A DNA stretch of 64,000 bases from Piromyces finnis (taxonomy: Eukaryota > Neocallimastigomycota > Neocallimastigomycetes > Neocallimastigales > Neocallimastigaceae). A program made the position numbers and the translations under genes. The first letter of the stretch is position 1. Every line of letters begins with the position of its first letter. A model generated the notes under the pieces. That model was not told where the DNA came from. It searched no databases and was given only the letters and a program-made list of their open reading frames with translations. This document shows positions 25,208 through 37,600 of this stretch, piece by piece. The stretch is taken from NCBI GenBank assembly GCA_002104945.1, contig MCFH01000079.1, positions 140,154-204,153 of the forward strand, read 5' to 3'.

Positions 25208-28200
25208 ATGATCATTTTAAAATAAAATAAAATAAAAAAATGTTTGAATTTTAATAATTAAAAAAAAATGTTGACCTTTTTTATAGAGTCCAAGGGTTGA
25301 TGCTACAAAATGAACATTTCAATTTAAATTTAATTAAATTGGCTATTTATATTATGAAATTAAAGGAATGACAGCATCACCTATACATTACATTAGAAGT
25401 ATATTAATTGTCTTTTAAAAGTTTATTTCAATATTTTTTTAATGCAAATACAAATCATTAAATTAATAATTAGAACTTTATTAGTAAAGTGGAGTTCTTT
25501 TTTCTTCATTATCATGACATGTCTTTAGAGTAAAAAAAAAAAAAAGGAAAATTTAAAATTTTTTATTACCATATCAAGACTTTTTTTTTTTTTCCCTAAA
25601 GAAAAGTATAAAATAAATAAACTAAAAAAGGAATTAATTTTTAAAAGATATAAAATAAAAATTAATAAAATTACTAATTCATTTATACTTTTAAAATAGG
25701 TATAATAGAAATATATATGTATATATGTATATATTTATATATAAGCAATTTTTATTATTTCTATTCATTTTATTCGTTTATTCTAGTTGTTGTTGTTGCT
25801 GTTGTTGTTCTAGTTGTTGATTTATTATTGCTGGGTATCACCTCAATTTTACTTTGTCATTCTTTATGTTTTTTTATCATTATTTTTTGTATTAATTCTT
25901 AATTTCAGCCAAATGGGTTTTTAATTAAAATTTTAATTATTTTTTTATATACAATTTTACCAATATATTCTAGTATTCATTATTAATTAATTATTGCACT
26001 GTACAAAGTTTATTGTTGATTTTTTTTTTTAATGTGTTATGGCATAAGAAAAGTATTCAAAAATGATAATACTACCATTTAATTAATTAATAATAAATAA
26101 ATAATAGTAATTATCATTACTCTAATCCCAAGTATAAATACAAAATGGGAATGATTCATGAATTGAAAATTTATTAAATCAATATATTCTAACCCTTATG
26201 CAGTATTACCTAAAACTATATAAAAATTCATGCTTAATCGTCGTAGCAGACAGTAGTCACTAGTAATCCTAATAATCATAAGCATAATAATAGCATAGTA
26301 GTATTGCTATAATTTTTATTATACTTATTGTTTATTATAAATCAATCAATCTTTATCCAAAAACATACTTAACACTTTTAACTGTAAAAAAGGTTTCAAT
26401 GCTGTCTATATCTCAACAACAATAACAATAAAAAAATGGTTGATTTGCTTTCTACTTTGGTAAATGTAAATTTCTATTTTGTAAAAGCATTTTTTTTTCT
26501 TCTTTCTTTTCCATCCTTCTCTTTTCTTTCTTTTAAAAATTTGCTTTTTTTCGCAAAGTCAAACTTCATTATACTCTAATATATTTGCACCATAAATTAT
26601 ATCAATTTATTTAATTTATTTTCAATTCTATATCATATGATCTATTCTAATTTTTAACTTTTCACTTTTTTAATTATATTAATTTTTCTATACATTTAAA
26701 TTAATCTAATTTAATTTATATATTTATTCCATTCTATTATTAATATATGAATAATATATGGGATTTTTTTAGTTAAAAATTTCTCTTTCTGGTAGAGTCA
26801 CCACCTGCAGTAACAAAAGGGTAGTAACAACATAGCAACAACAGATGAAATAAAAGGGAATATTATAATATTATGATCGTATCATAATTTAAATTTTGCT
26901 AATAAAACTTTTAATTGTCAATTATTTTTATGCTCTAAAGTTTTGTTATTTTTTTTATTTTAGTGTATCATCAATTTTAAAGGATTAGATTACTTTTTCT
27001 TTTAAAAAAAGAATGTTAAAAAATTGAACCAACCAATTTTTTTTTAAAAAAAAATTTCTTTTTGTAACAGTAACAATACCAACACTTTTTTTGATTTTCT
27101 TTAAACAATACCAACATAATTAACACAATTTTAAAACATTTTTTTTCTTTATTTCATTTTCATTCCTCTTTTCATTTCATTTCTTTTTTATATTTCAATG
27201 TTTTTTCTTTTCTTTAGTTCTTTTATTGCCTTTTTTTTTTTTTTTTTTATTTAAATCAAGCTTTCTTTCGGCTTCATCCTTAAATCCTTTCTTTTGCTTT
27301 AATTTCAACCATTAAACTATTAATCTAACCCTTTCTAATTAAATATTAAATATATTCCATTATACTCTAATCTATAGAAAAATGTATGGTGGTACAAAAA
27401 GTTTTAATTAAATTAGGATGATACAGTTCATTACCAAATTTAGTAAAAATTAATGAATGGAGAGGAATTTATTAAAATAAATGAATGAATTAATAATAAA
27501 ATTAATAAATTTATAGTATAAATAAATGTAGAACTAACTAAATGAATGAATTAATAATAAAATTAATAAATTTATAGTATAAATAAATGTAGAACTAAAT
27601 AAATGAATTACTAGTAATATAAATAAATATTATATAAAAAAAAATAAAAGTATTGACTACTATGCCTAATAGAAAGAAAAAATAAAAAAAAAAAAAAAGA
27701 AAATTTAGTTTAATTCTTAATATTAATTTCTCTTTTTATTTTATATTCAAGATGCTACACTATTAAACCAAAACTACTGCCACTTTTTTTTTATACTTTT
27801 TCATCATACCTTTTTTTTACACTCAAAGCAAAGCTATTATTTTATATATATTAGAGTGTATTGTATTTCAATTGATTTCATTTAATTCTTATATATGAAT
27901 CATTTTTACAGAAAATTAAACATTTTTTTATGGTAACTTTTTTTTAATCCATCAGCCTTTGATTATATTTTAATAAAAGGTCATTTAAATAGTTTTATTT
28001 AATTATTCATATATTAAACTTCATCCACAATTTAATTTAATATATGTCTTAAACCCAATATAATTTTTAGAAAGAAAAAGAGGCCTTTACACACACACAC
28101 AAAAAAAAAAAAAAGTGCAAGCAAAGAAACTATTCATTATTAAAAGTAATCCTTTATGGCCTGCTTCATTTCAAATATCTTTTCTTTCTTTCTACCTAGC

Positions 28201-30050
28201 TGTCTTTTTTTATAAAAGAAGAGTGAATTAAAAATAAAATAAAATTTCTTTTTTAGCTCATTTTCTTTTTTTTAATTATGGAATAATGATTCATACCTAA
28301 AGAAAAATTAAAAATATTAAATTAATAAAAAAGAAATGCTTTCATTTTATTAATAATAAATAGTTATTTTTTATTATTGCGGTTCATACTGTTTATTTAA
28401 AAGTGATTGTTAATACCACAATTACAATTAGGTTTAGGATGAATATCAAGAATAATCTAATTTGACTCATGGATATAAAGATTTTAATCTAACAAAACTA
28501 AATAAAGAAATAGATAGGCAATTTACATCAAATCTTCATACACCAACTAACTAAATAAGAAATTATTGTGTAAAATGATAAAGCGCTAAAAACCCTTTAT
28601 CCTTTCTAATTTATATTCATTCTAGTAGGATTTTCCTTAAAACTTTACGGCAATCTGGTTAGAAAAAGAGGCCATCATTTTTGCAACTTTGAAAGAAAAC
28701 ATCTTATAATGATCTATTAAAATAACAAATATAATAAAAATATATTAAAATATATAAATAAATATTATTTTATCATATATTAAACTAAATAATTATAAAT
28801 AAATATTAAATATATTACATAATATATTACATATTACAATGTAATAAATACTATTTTATTATATATATTAAATATTAGATATTTATATTATTAAATGTAA
28901 ATAATAAATTATTAATTTAATACATACTATTTATTTATTGTTTTATTTATTTATTCATTCATATACTGTATAATCATTTATTTATTTATATTTCATATAT
29001 CCACTTAATATTTATATAGGTTCAATAGTTCAATAGTTAAATTCAGGTTTATTCAAAGGATTACATTGCGGCTAATGTTGATAATCATTAAGAAGGGAAT
29101 AGATACTATTCATTATCCTTAATAGATCCACCCTAAATTTAAATTATATACTAGTATAATGTTGATATATTTTTTTTTCTAATTATTATTTTTTCCTTTA
29201 TTCACTCCCTTCATCTCCTTCAACCTTTCTTATGATTTTGGCATCATAAATAAAATAGAAAATTAGATGATTCTATTTTTTCATTTATTTAGGAGAATTT
29301 TGATGATTTATTTTTTAATATTTGATTATATTGTAATATATTGTAATATATATTATTTTCAACATTTTAATTTAAATATATTGTATTTTAATTTATTGTT
29401 TACCTTTTTTTTTATTTGCTTCCACATATTTTTTTACTAGTAAAAAAAAGTCATTTTAAAAAAAAAGAGAAACCTTTGTCGTGCATCTTTTTATTAATAA
29501 TAAAAATAATACTAAGAATAACAATAACAATAACAATAACAATAACAAGATTCGTATACTTTATTTCTTTTATTTTTTATTGTTAATATTCAACTATTTA
29601 TTTATCATTCAACTAGAAATAAATAGTCAACTTAGATTTATCTATCTTTGTACTATTACTTTTATTGTTTAATAACATAAATTAAATTCGAAAAGGGTAG
29701 AATGACATTTTTTAAACTAAATTCTTCCCAGGTTTAATTTATTTATTTTATTAAAAAAAAAAAAAAAAAGGAATTGAAATGAATGTCATGTTAAAAATGA
29801 AATAATAACAAAAAAGTTTATTTAGAATATGTAAATCATGACTGGGGATTAATAATATTAATGCAATAATTGCTATTACAATTAATAATGTAATAATGAT
29901 TATTAGTAATCCATCTTTGAAATAAATATCAAAAATATTTTTAAACATCAGAAACTCTAATTTTATTCAAAAAATTTCTTTTTTAATTATTATGATCAAT
30001 CATAAGAACAAAAGGAATCAAGTGTTGTATAAGCTTTACCAAGTATAAAA
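25208..30050. other. A/T desert, no gene recognised
   Basis: No gene could be supported in this 4.8 kb. A short, initially coding-like frame MVDLLSTL followed by GTAAATG begins at about 26436, but no continuation fits it. A slightly GC-richer patch lies at about 26800-26835 and another at 28575-28680. A 61-bp tandem duplication at 27478-27606 is listed separately. Confidence 0.45.
27478..27606 (+). repeat. 61-bp tandem duplication
   Basis: The unit, recognisable by ATGAATGAATTAATAATAAA, starts at 27481 and again at 27542 with almost no divergence. A third, truncated start (AAATGAATTA) follows at 27601. Confidence 0.9.
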
Positions 30051-30063
30051 ACATTATAAAAGT

Positions 30064-30079
30064 AATAATAATAATTAGA

Positions 30080-30140
<61 letters not shown>

Positions 30141-30250
30141 CAACACTATCTTATATAATAATAATAATAATAATAATAATTAGAGTAATAATAATAATAA
30201 TAATAATAATGATAAAAACACTATCTTATATAATAATAATAATAATAATA
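30064..30250 (+). repeat. Compound AAT array with repeated unique segments
   Basis: Several (AAT)n blocks are separated by the recurring segments AATTAGAGTAAT and ACACTATCTTATAT, each seen twice. This suggests duplication of a composite unit as well as slippage of the trinucleotide. AATTAGAGTA also occurs in the AAT array downstream of ATG15 (about 16511). Confidence 0.85.
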
Positions 30251-30672
30251 AAACTATGGATAACGAATAAAATCTTTATGGGCTATTTTTAGAATGTAAA
30301 ATTAAATCTGTTTTTTTTTTTGGTTAAACTATACCAATAAAAAAAAAGATCTATTATCTATTGTTAATACGGAAAATAAAAATGACAACTTTTAATTAAG
30401 GATTTAATGAAATTTGTTTTATTTTTTTTTTGTTTATTTTTTCATTATTATTTCTTTTTTTTTTTTTTCATTTTTCATTTTTCATTTTTCTATTGTTCAA
30501 AAGGAAAACAAATTTTAATAAAAAGTAATAATAATAAGGATAAAGGATTCTTTAAAAAGAAAGAACGGCATTTTTTGATTTTATCAATACTTTTTACATT
30601 TAATTAATGTTGAAACGTTCCCTTTTTTATTATATGTCTTTGTCTTTTTTTTTTTTAAATAAATAACAACAA

Positions 30673-30705
30673 CTATTATCCTTTTAATAGTTGAAAGGAT
30701 AATAG
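30673..30705. repeat. Perfect inverted repeat, 12-bp arms
   Basis: CTATTATCCTTT and its exact reverse complement AAAGGATAATAG flank a 9-base loop. The arms contain CC/GG pairs, so in this base composition they are less likely to match by chance than pure A/T palindromes. Confidence 0.85.
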
Positions 30706-31531
30706 ACCACTGTTGATATTTCATACTTTTTTACACCCTCACCACACTTTCACTACACCCTTGCACTTTTCCAGCCAGATTCTAATAAAAATAAAAAAAA
30801 AGTGGTATGTAAAATTTTTACTGGTTATCAAATAATTCTTTTTTTTATAATTTTTAATTTTATCCAAACTTTTAAAAAATGGAAGCAATTAATATTAAAT
30901 TAATTTTCAATTTATTTTATTATAAGATGACATAAATTAAATAAATTAAACAATGGATACAAAATATATTTAATAATATATTTGAATAGTATATAAATAC
31001 TATTTAATAATATATCATATTATAGAATGAAGAAAGAGAAAATGAGTTTGATTAAATTTTTTTTATTATTTTCTTTTTATAGTAAAAAAAGTTTATTAAT
31101 AATAAATTAAATTTTAATTTATATTATTAAATAAAGTTTATTTATCTGGATTGTTTTAATTAATGATATAAAAATCTAATTATTATCCAGCGGTTTGTAC
31201 ATTTTCAATAGAGAATCATTCCATATTTAGAAATTTTAATTTCCAAAACTTTCAATATAATTAATTTTAAAGTTTATATTCTTTTTTTTTTAAAAATTTA
31301 TCTATTAAGATTATTAATTTTTCTATATATTAAATTATATTTCAATATATATCACATTTTATTAAATAAATTCATTTATTTATGAATTTTATTCATAATA
31401 TAATTTGAATGTAATTTGAATATATGGTATATTTATTAAATTTTCAAAATTTAATTTATTTTTAATAATTAGTGCGTTTCTATTCTACTATAAATTAATT
31501 ATTTCTTCAAAATTGCTGATAAAAAAAAGTG

Positions 31532-31575
31532 AGCCTAGCCTAGCATAGCCTAGCCTAGACTATCTCTATCCTAGA
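31532..31575. repeat. CCTAG-rich short repeat patch
   Basis: The pentamer CCTAG/GCCTA recurs several times (GCCTAGCCTAGCATAGCC, then further CCTAGAC copies near 31570). It is a GC-rich island in otherwise A/T DNA and contains repeated CTAG palindromes. Its function is unknown. Confidence 0.8.
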
Positions 31576-33383
31576 CCTAGACCTATCTTTGGTCCTACTT
31601 TTTAAAATAATACCATCCTTTTATTTTAAAAAAACTATTTAAAATATTAGTACTACCAGCTGGTGATAACAACTACTTTAATACTATTCATCAAAAGATT
31701 TACAAACGTGTTTTTCTAGATTAGTGTAAATCCTTTTTTTCTATTAATTTTTGTTTATTTTTTTTTATAAAATATACAAATAATCCATATATTAGAATAA
31801 ATATACAATGTATTCTAATGTATAATAATATATCAATATTTATATTGCTTATTTATTTTTTTATATTAAAAATTTTTATTCCTTTTTTTTTTTTTATCAT
31901 CATTATTAGTATTTTTTAATTTATGATTAATCATTTCATCATCATGATAATTTTAATAAAATCAATTAAAAAAAAAACAACAAAAAAAAAATTTACCTTT
32001 TTTTATTATTTAATTAAAAATCAAAATTTTTATTTCCAGCAAACTATAAAAAGATCAAAAAAGTTTACCAAAAAAAAAATTAAAATCTTTTTAAAAAAAA
32101 ATCCTTTTTTTTTTTTTTTTTTTGGTATAAAAAACAAATTTTTTTTTTTTTAAAAATAATATTATTGTGTATTTTATTTGTACATAAAGAAAAAGGTACA
32201 CTACCACTTACGCCAAAAAAAGTTTAAAAAATATTAAGGAAAATAACGCCAATCTATTTTTTTTATCTTTTTCTGATATAGCTATTACTTTTTTTTTTTT
32301 ACACAAAAGTAAAATATATAAAAAAGTAGTATTAATATCTATAATTTTTTTTTTGATAAAAAAAAAAAGATAAAAAAAAAAAAAGTTATTTTAAACAGCG
32401 TTCATTAATATATATATAAAATTGTTTTTTTTTTTATTTTTATCAGTCTTTCATTTTTTTTTAAAAAAAAAGAAAAGCAAAACTATTAATAAGACAAAAA
32501 ACAATTTTTTAATAATATTATATTGAACCCTTTTTTTTTTCAAAACAGAAAAATATATAATAGTTAAAAGATAAATTTGTTTTTTTTAAATAAAAGAAAA
32601 AAATAGAATTTAAATTGATTTTAAATATCTATTTTTTTTAACAAATCATTTTAAAAAGTTTTTAAGAGAAAAAGAAGTAAAATTGTGTTTTTTTTTTAAT
32701 TTATGAATAATTCATAAAAGAAAAAAAAAACGAAAATAATCAACAATTTAATATACATACGAGACACACTATTAATAATAAACTAGCTTTATTATTCAAG
32801 TATTTTAAACACCCTATAAGAAAAAAAAAAATTTTTTTTCAATTACTATTCTGTGGTTTAAATTTTTCTTTATTTGACAAAAAAAGAAAAAGAGAAAAAA
32901 AAAACAATAATAAAAAAAATTTATGTCTTTAGTTAAAACTAAATAGTATTTTTTTTTCAAACAAATTTTTTTTTTCAATTTTTTTTTAAAAGTTTTTTTA
33001 TATCTTTTTTTTTTAAAGACTACGAAACGTACCTAAAAAAAAAGAGAAAAAAAATTTTAAAAGTATGGAAAAAAATTTTTTTCATTTTAAAAGAATATAA
33101 TAATACAAGGATAAACAAGTGAAAAACAACAACAACTATATATATAAAGAAATTATTTATCAGAATTGTAGCAATAATTGAAGAAAATTATTTACTACCA
33201 AAAAAAAAAAAATTAACAAAATCAACAATATCGGAAACTTTTTTATAATTAACATTAAATCATATTACACCAATTATAATATATTGCACCAGTTATACTA
33301 TATCACTCCGGTTATAATAATCCCTTTTTTTTAGTATTAAAAGCAAAATTAATTTTTTAAAAAAAAAAACATTATCAGAAGAA

Positions 33384-34649
33384 ATGAATTCAAATCAAAA
33401 AAGACGCTCTTTAACTTTTGCTGAAAAGTTTGAAGTAAAATTCTTTTTTAAAGCAGAAGCTCCAAGAGAAGTTGCTTTTTCTGAAACAAGCTTTACTACA
33501 GGTAGTGAAAGCTATTATGATGATGATGAATATTGGGATTTAGAAGATTCTTACGATGAAGAAGAAGATTATTATGATAAACATCAAGATGAGGATGATT
33601 ACTATACCTATCATGGTTATCAAGATTATGAAACAAATACTTATGATGATGATGACTATTATTATTATGATGATAACTATGGATACTACAATAATAATAA
33701 TAATAATGTCAATTTTTCTATTCGTTATGAAATGGATCGTTTAAATCATCATTATCAAGATTATGAAGATAGATATGAAGAAGAAATTAGAGGTCGTAGT
33801 TACAGAGAACTTTTTAGTGGATTCAAAAAAGAAGAAGTTAGTGAGGAAAAGGCAAGTGAAAAGTCAACCACTAGAAGATTAGCTTTAGCTAAATTGGAAA
33901 AAGGTCTTTTTCGTCGTCAACAACTTCGTGATTCAGAAAGCTTTAGTGAAACAGAAGAATCAGAAGCTTCTAATTCTAATTCTGAATCTGATCCATTTGA
34001 TGAACCATTATCCCTTACTTCAAATAAAGATTTTATAAAGGATCTTAAACGTGCTAATTCTCCAGTAACTATTAAAGCAACATTTACTAGGGAAATTCCT
34101 ATTTCTATTCCATTGACCAATTCAAGTAGTTACAAGGTTAAAGGTCATGAAATTTCCCAAAGCTTTGATACCTTTAATAAACGTTTACCTTTTTCAACAG
34201 ATATTAATGATCGATTCAAACCTTCTTCTCTTTCAATTTTAGATGCAGATGAAAATCCATTTTCTGCTTTGGATGATACACTTTTGTCTTGTACACCATT
34301 AACCCTTCTTAATAAGACTCCTTTAGTCGTCAATTTATCTTCCACCACCAAAGAACCTGTAAAGGATTTATTAAAATCATCATCAACATCCTCGTCAAAT
34401 AAAACTAAATCATTTGATGTAAAATATATTCCTTCGCTTAATTCGAATGATTTAGTGAAAACAATTTCAAGTAAAAGTCTTTTGTCAAATCATCATAAAA
34501 CAACTCAAGATACTACTTCTATTACAAATATCTTGAGTAATTTACACAATAATACAAATAGTAAGGGTGCTAGTCATAAGGGAATGAAGAAAAGAGCGAG
34601 ATCTTATTCTTCTCCTTCATCCTTACAACAATTATTACCATGCTATTAA
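33384..34649 (+). CDS. Intronless acidic protein of unknown function, 421 residues
   Basis: A single open frame with normal coding composition, unlike the flanking desert. The N-terminus is basic and then hydrophobic-aromatic (RRSLTFAEKFEVKFFFKAEA). Residues about 45-115 are very rich in Asp, Glu and Tyr (YYDDDEYWDLEDSYDEEEDY), ending in a run of Asn. Residues 125-190 are charged and probably helical (YRELFSGFKKEEVSEEKASE). The remainder is Ser/Thr/Asn-rich and probably disordered. Near the C-terminus KKRARSYSSPSSLQQL could act as a nuclear localisation signal. No signal peptide or membrane segment is seen. The family was not recognised. The short N-terminal module followed by low complexity suggests a regulatory or scaffold protein, but that is inference. 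Confidence 0.8.
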   Translation: MNSNQKRRSLTFAEKFEVKFFFKAEAPREVAFSETSFTTGSESYYDDDEYWDLEDSYDEEEDYYDKHQDEDDYYTYHGYQDYETNTYDDDDYYYYDDNYGYYNNNNNNVNFSIRYEMDRLNHHYQDYEDRYEEEIRGRSYRELFSGFKKEEVSEEKASEKSTTRRLALAKLEKGLFRRQQLRDSESFSETEESEASNSNSESDPFDEPLSLTSNKDFIKDLKRANSPVTIKATFTREIPISIPLTNSSSYKVKGHEISQSFDTFNKRLPFSTDINDRFKPSSLSILDADENPFSALDDTLLSCTPLTLLNKTPLVVNLSSTTKEPVKDLLKSSSTSSSNKTKSFDVKYIPSLNSNDLVKTISSKSLLSNHHKTTQDTTSITNILSNLHNNTNSKGASHKGMKKRARSYSSPSSLQQLLPCY

Positions 34650-37600
34650 TCTATTTTTATTTACTTCCACATCGACGATAGTAGCTTTTTTTTTTTTTTA
34701 AAAAAAAAGCAAGCGCACGAAAATTTTCATTAGAATTTGAAAAAAGTTTATATTTTTATAAAAAATATTTTTATTTTTTTCATCCTTTTTTTATTTTCTT
34801 TTTTTGTAAATATTTATTTGTTTAAAAAGAAAAAGAAATAGTTAAACGATAGAAAAACAAGCAAACAAAAAGCAAGTCTTTAAAAAAAAGTAATTGAATT
34901 CGATACGTTAAAGAGTTTGATATTCTTTATTAGAATTCAATAGTAGATATCAATTTTTATTTTATTTTTAGTAACATTCAACCCCATTTGTATATATATA
35001 TACTAATATTAATAATTATTCTAATAAATCCTATTAACAACAAAAAAAAATCATAAAGATAATTTTATTTTTTTTTTTTTAAAATGAATTTTATCCACAC
35101 TAGATGATTTTTTTTTATAACGCTACATCAATATACATATACATGTATATAGTATTCATTGGAATGAGGAAAAAAAAAAAAAAGCGTAGACGAAAAACAT
35201 TATCAACTATATTCATTAATCTAAAAATAAATAATGAAAAAAAAAAAAGAAAGACCAAAAAATCAAAAAAATAATGAAAAAGAAATAAAAATTGAATGGA
35301 AATTTTTTTAAAAGAAAAAATGTTAAGCTTAAGGAACCCCCAAAAAGGATATCAATTAATAATATAAAATTGGATGAAATTTTGGAAAAGAACGAAAACA
35401 TCAAAATTCTGGAAATTTTAATGGATAAAAATTAAGTTTTGGGGAGTAAAATGGTATCGAAGAAGAAGAACATTACAATCATTTAAGTAAAATGTTTTTT
35501 TTTTTTTTTTTTATAAAATTTCTAATTACAATTCAACATAAATTTTATTATATATAAAAAAAAAAAATATTAAAATTTTAGAAATAAATGTAGGAGTATT
35601 ATAACTATAAAAATTGAAGTATCATAAAAAAGAAAAGTGCATCACTTTTAAAAAGATAATTCATTTTTATTTTATATACTAATTTATTTTTAAATATTAT
35701 TATTATTTTTTTTTTTTTTTTAATTTTCATTGATTTTTATAATTATTTTTCTTTCTTTTTTTTTATCTTTTTGAAAACAATCAAAAGGATAAAATACTTT
35801 TTTTTTTTATTACTTTATCTCTGGTAGAATTAAGTATTCAATAGCCATTAGCCATTTATTTTATTTTATTTTATTTTTTTTTTATTTTATTAAAAAAAAT
35901 TCAAATATTTTTTAATTATTTAGCATTATAAAACTATTTTTCTTTTATATTTTTATTCATATTATAGTAAATAGACCATACATATATATATATATTTATT
36001 TAAATTATTAATAATAAAACAAATTATTTTTATCAAAGAAATTAATAATAAAAAAGCAAACAAATTTTAAAGGTAAAAAGAAAAAAAAAAAAAAAAAAAA
36101 GCAGAAGAAAAAGGAAAAGAGGAAAAGAAAAAAAGAGTTAAAATCTTAATTCTATTTTCCCCTTTTTCTTCCAATTTTTATTTTTAATTTTAGTATAGTT
36201 GAAGAATTTCTCAAAGAAATGTAGAATAAGAAATTAATATTTAGTTTTTTTTTTTATAAAAAAAAAAGAAAACACCAAAAGTCAAGAAAGATCATCAGAG
36301 TATATGAAAAACTAAAACAAAAGCAACCTATTTAGATTAAAAAATGAAATAAGAATTGTAAAAATAGAAACCCTAATATCAATAACAATGAAAAAAAAAA
36401 AAAAAAAAAACAAACCCTTTTCATCCAATGAAAAAAAAAAAACAAACAAATAAAAATAAAGATTGGATTTTTACACCTAGAAGAAAGAAAGAAAAAAAAA
36501 ATATAAAAAATATATGAAAGATTTTAAAAAATATATATTTTTTTTTGTTTTAAAAGAATAAATATAAAAAATATCAAATAAAAATATATATATAAAACGA
36601 AAAAGAAGAAAGAACCAAAACCCCAAACCTATATAAGAGAAACAAACAAACAAAACAAACAAACAAACAAACAAAAAAAGAAACACAATGAAAACAAATA
36701 ACCAAAGAAAGAAAAAAAAAATTGACTATATTCATTTAGTATTATTTCATTTTATTATTATTAGTGATAGTATTGATTATTTTTAATAGAAACCTTGATG
36801 ATACCTAGAAAAAAAAAAAAAACATATTGAAAGAGAAACAAACAAGCAAAAAAAATGTGGAATCATAGTAGTGAAAAAAAAAAAAAAAACAATATAAAAT
36901 GGATAAAATGGAGAATAATAATATTTTGGAGAATAATAAATATTAGTATGAAAGAAAAAAAAAAAAAAAGAAATTAAATTTAACCCCAATTATATATATA
37001 TTTTTTTTCTTTCATAATTAATTGTTTATTTGTGGAAAGTGGAAAGTGGAAAGAAAGGAAAAACTCTGGAAAAATTGGAAAATGTTGGAAAAAGTTAGAG
37101 AATGGGTGAATTAATGATAGTTTAGAGGAATGAAATATTAAAATTGAGGAAAAAGTTTGAAAAGTATTAGAATGATGATAATAATAAAAATATTGGAAAT
37201 AAACGAGTGGAAAAAAAAAAAGAGAGGAAGAGGAATGTTTTTTTATAAAAAGAAAAATTAAAAAAAAAAAAAAAAAGTAGAAGGATAATGATAATGGGAA
37301 TATTCTTTTTTTTTTTTTTTTTTAAATAATAATAATGAATGAAAATTAAAAAAAAAAAAAAAAAAGATGGGTAAAAATAAATTTAAATCAATATTAAAAA
37401 AGAAAGAAAAAAATTCTTACATAAAATTAAAGATTTTAATAGGTAAGAAGGAAAAAACTTTCTTTTACTACCTATTTATTTTCCTATATTTTTTTTTTTT
37501 TTTTTTTTTTTTTTATTTATTTATTATTATTATACGTTTTTTTTTATTTTTTCTTTTTTCATCATTATTATTTGAAAAATAATTTTTTAATATAGAATAA

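Larger units (their letters stand above)
30251..33383. other. A/T desert upstream of the 421-residue gene
   Basis: This stretch contains T and A runs, a perfect 12-bp inverted repeat (30673-30705) and a CCTAG-rich patch (31532-31575), both listed separately. Between about 32200 and 33380 alternating A-only and T-only tracts dominate. No other gene is visible. Confidence 0.5.

Noticed and set aside
26436-27010. Possible multi-exon gene starting MVDLLSTL at 26436
   Set aside because: A plausible first exon and a few short AG-GT blocks exist, but no combination keeps an open frame for more than about 15 codons.
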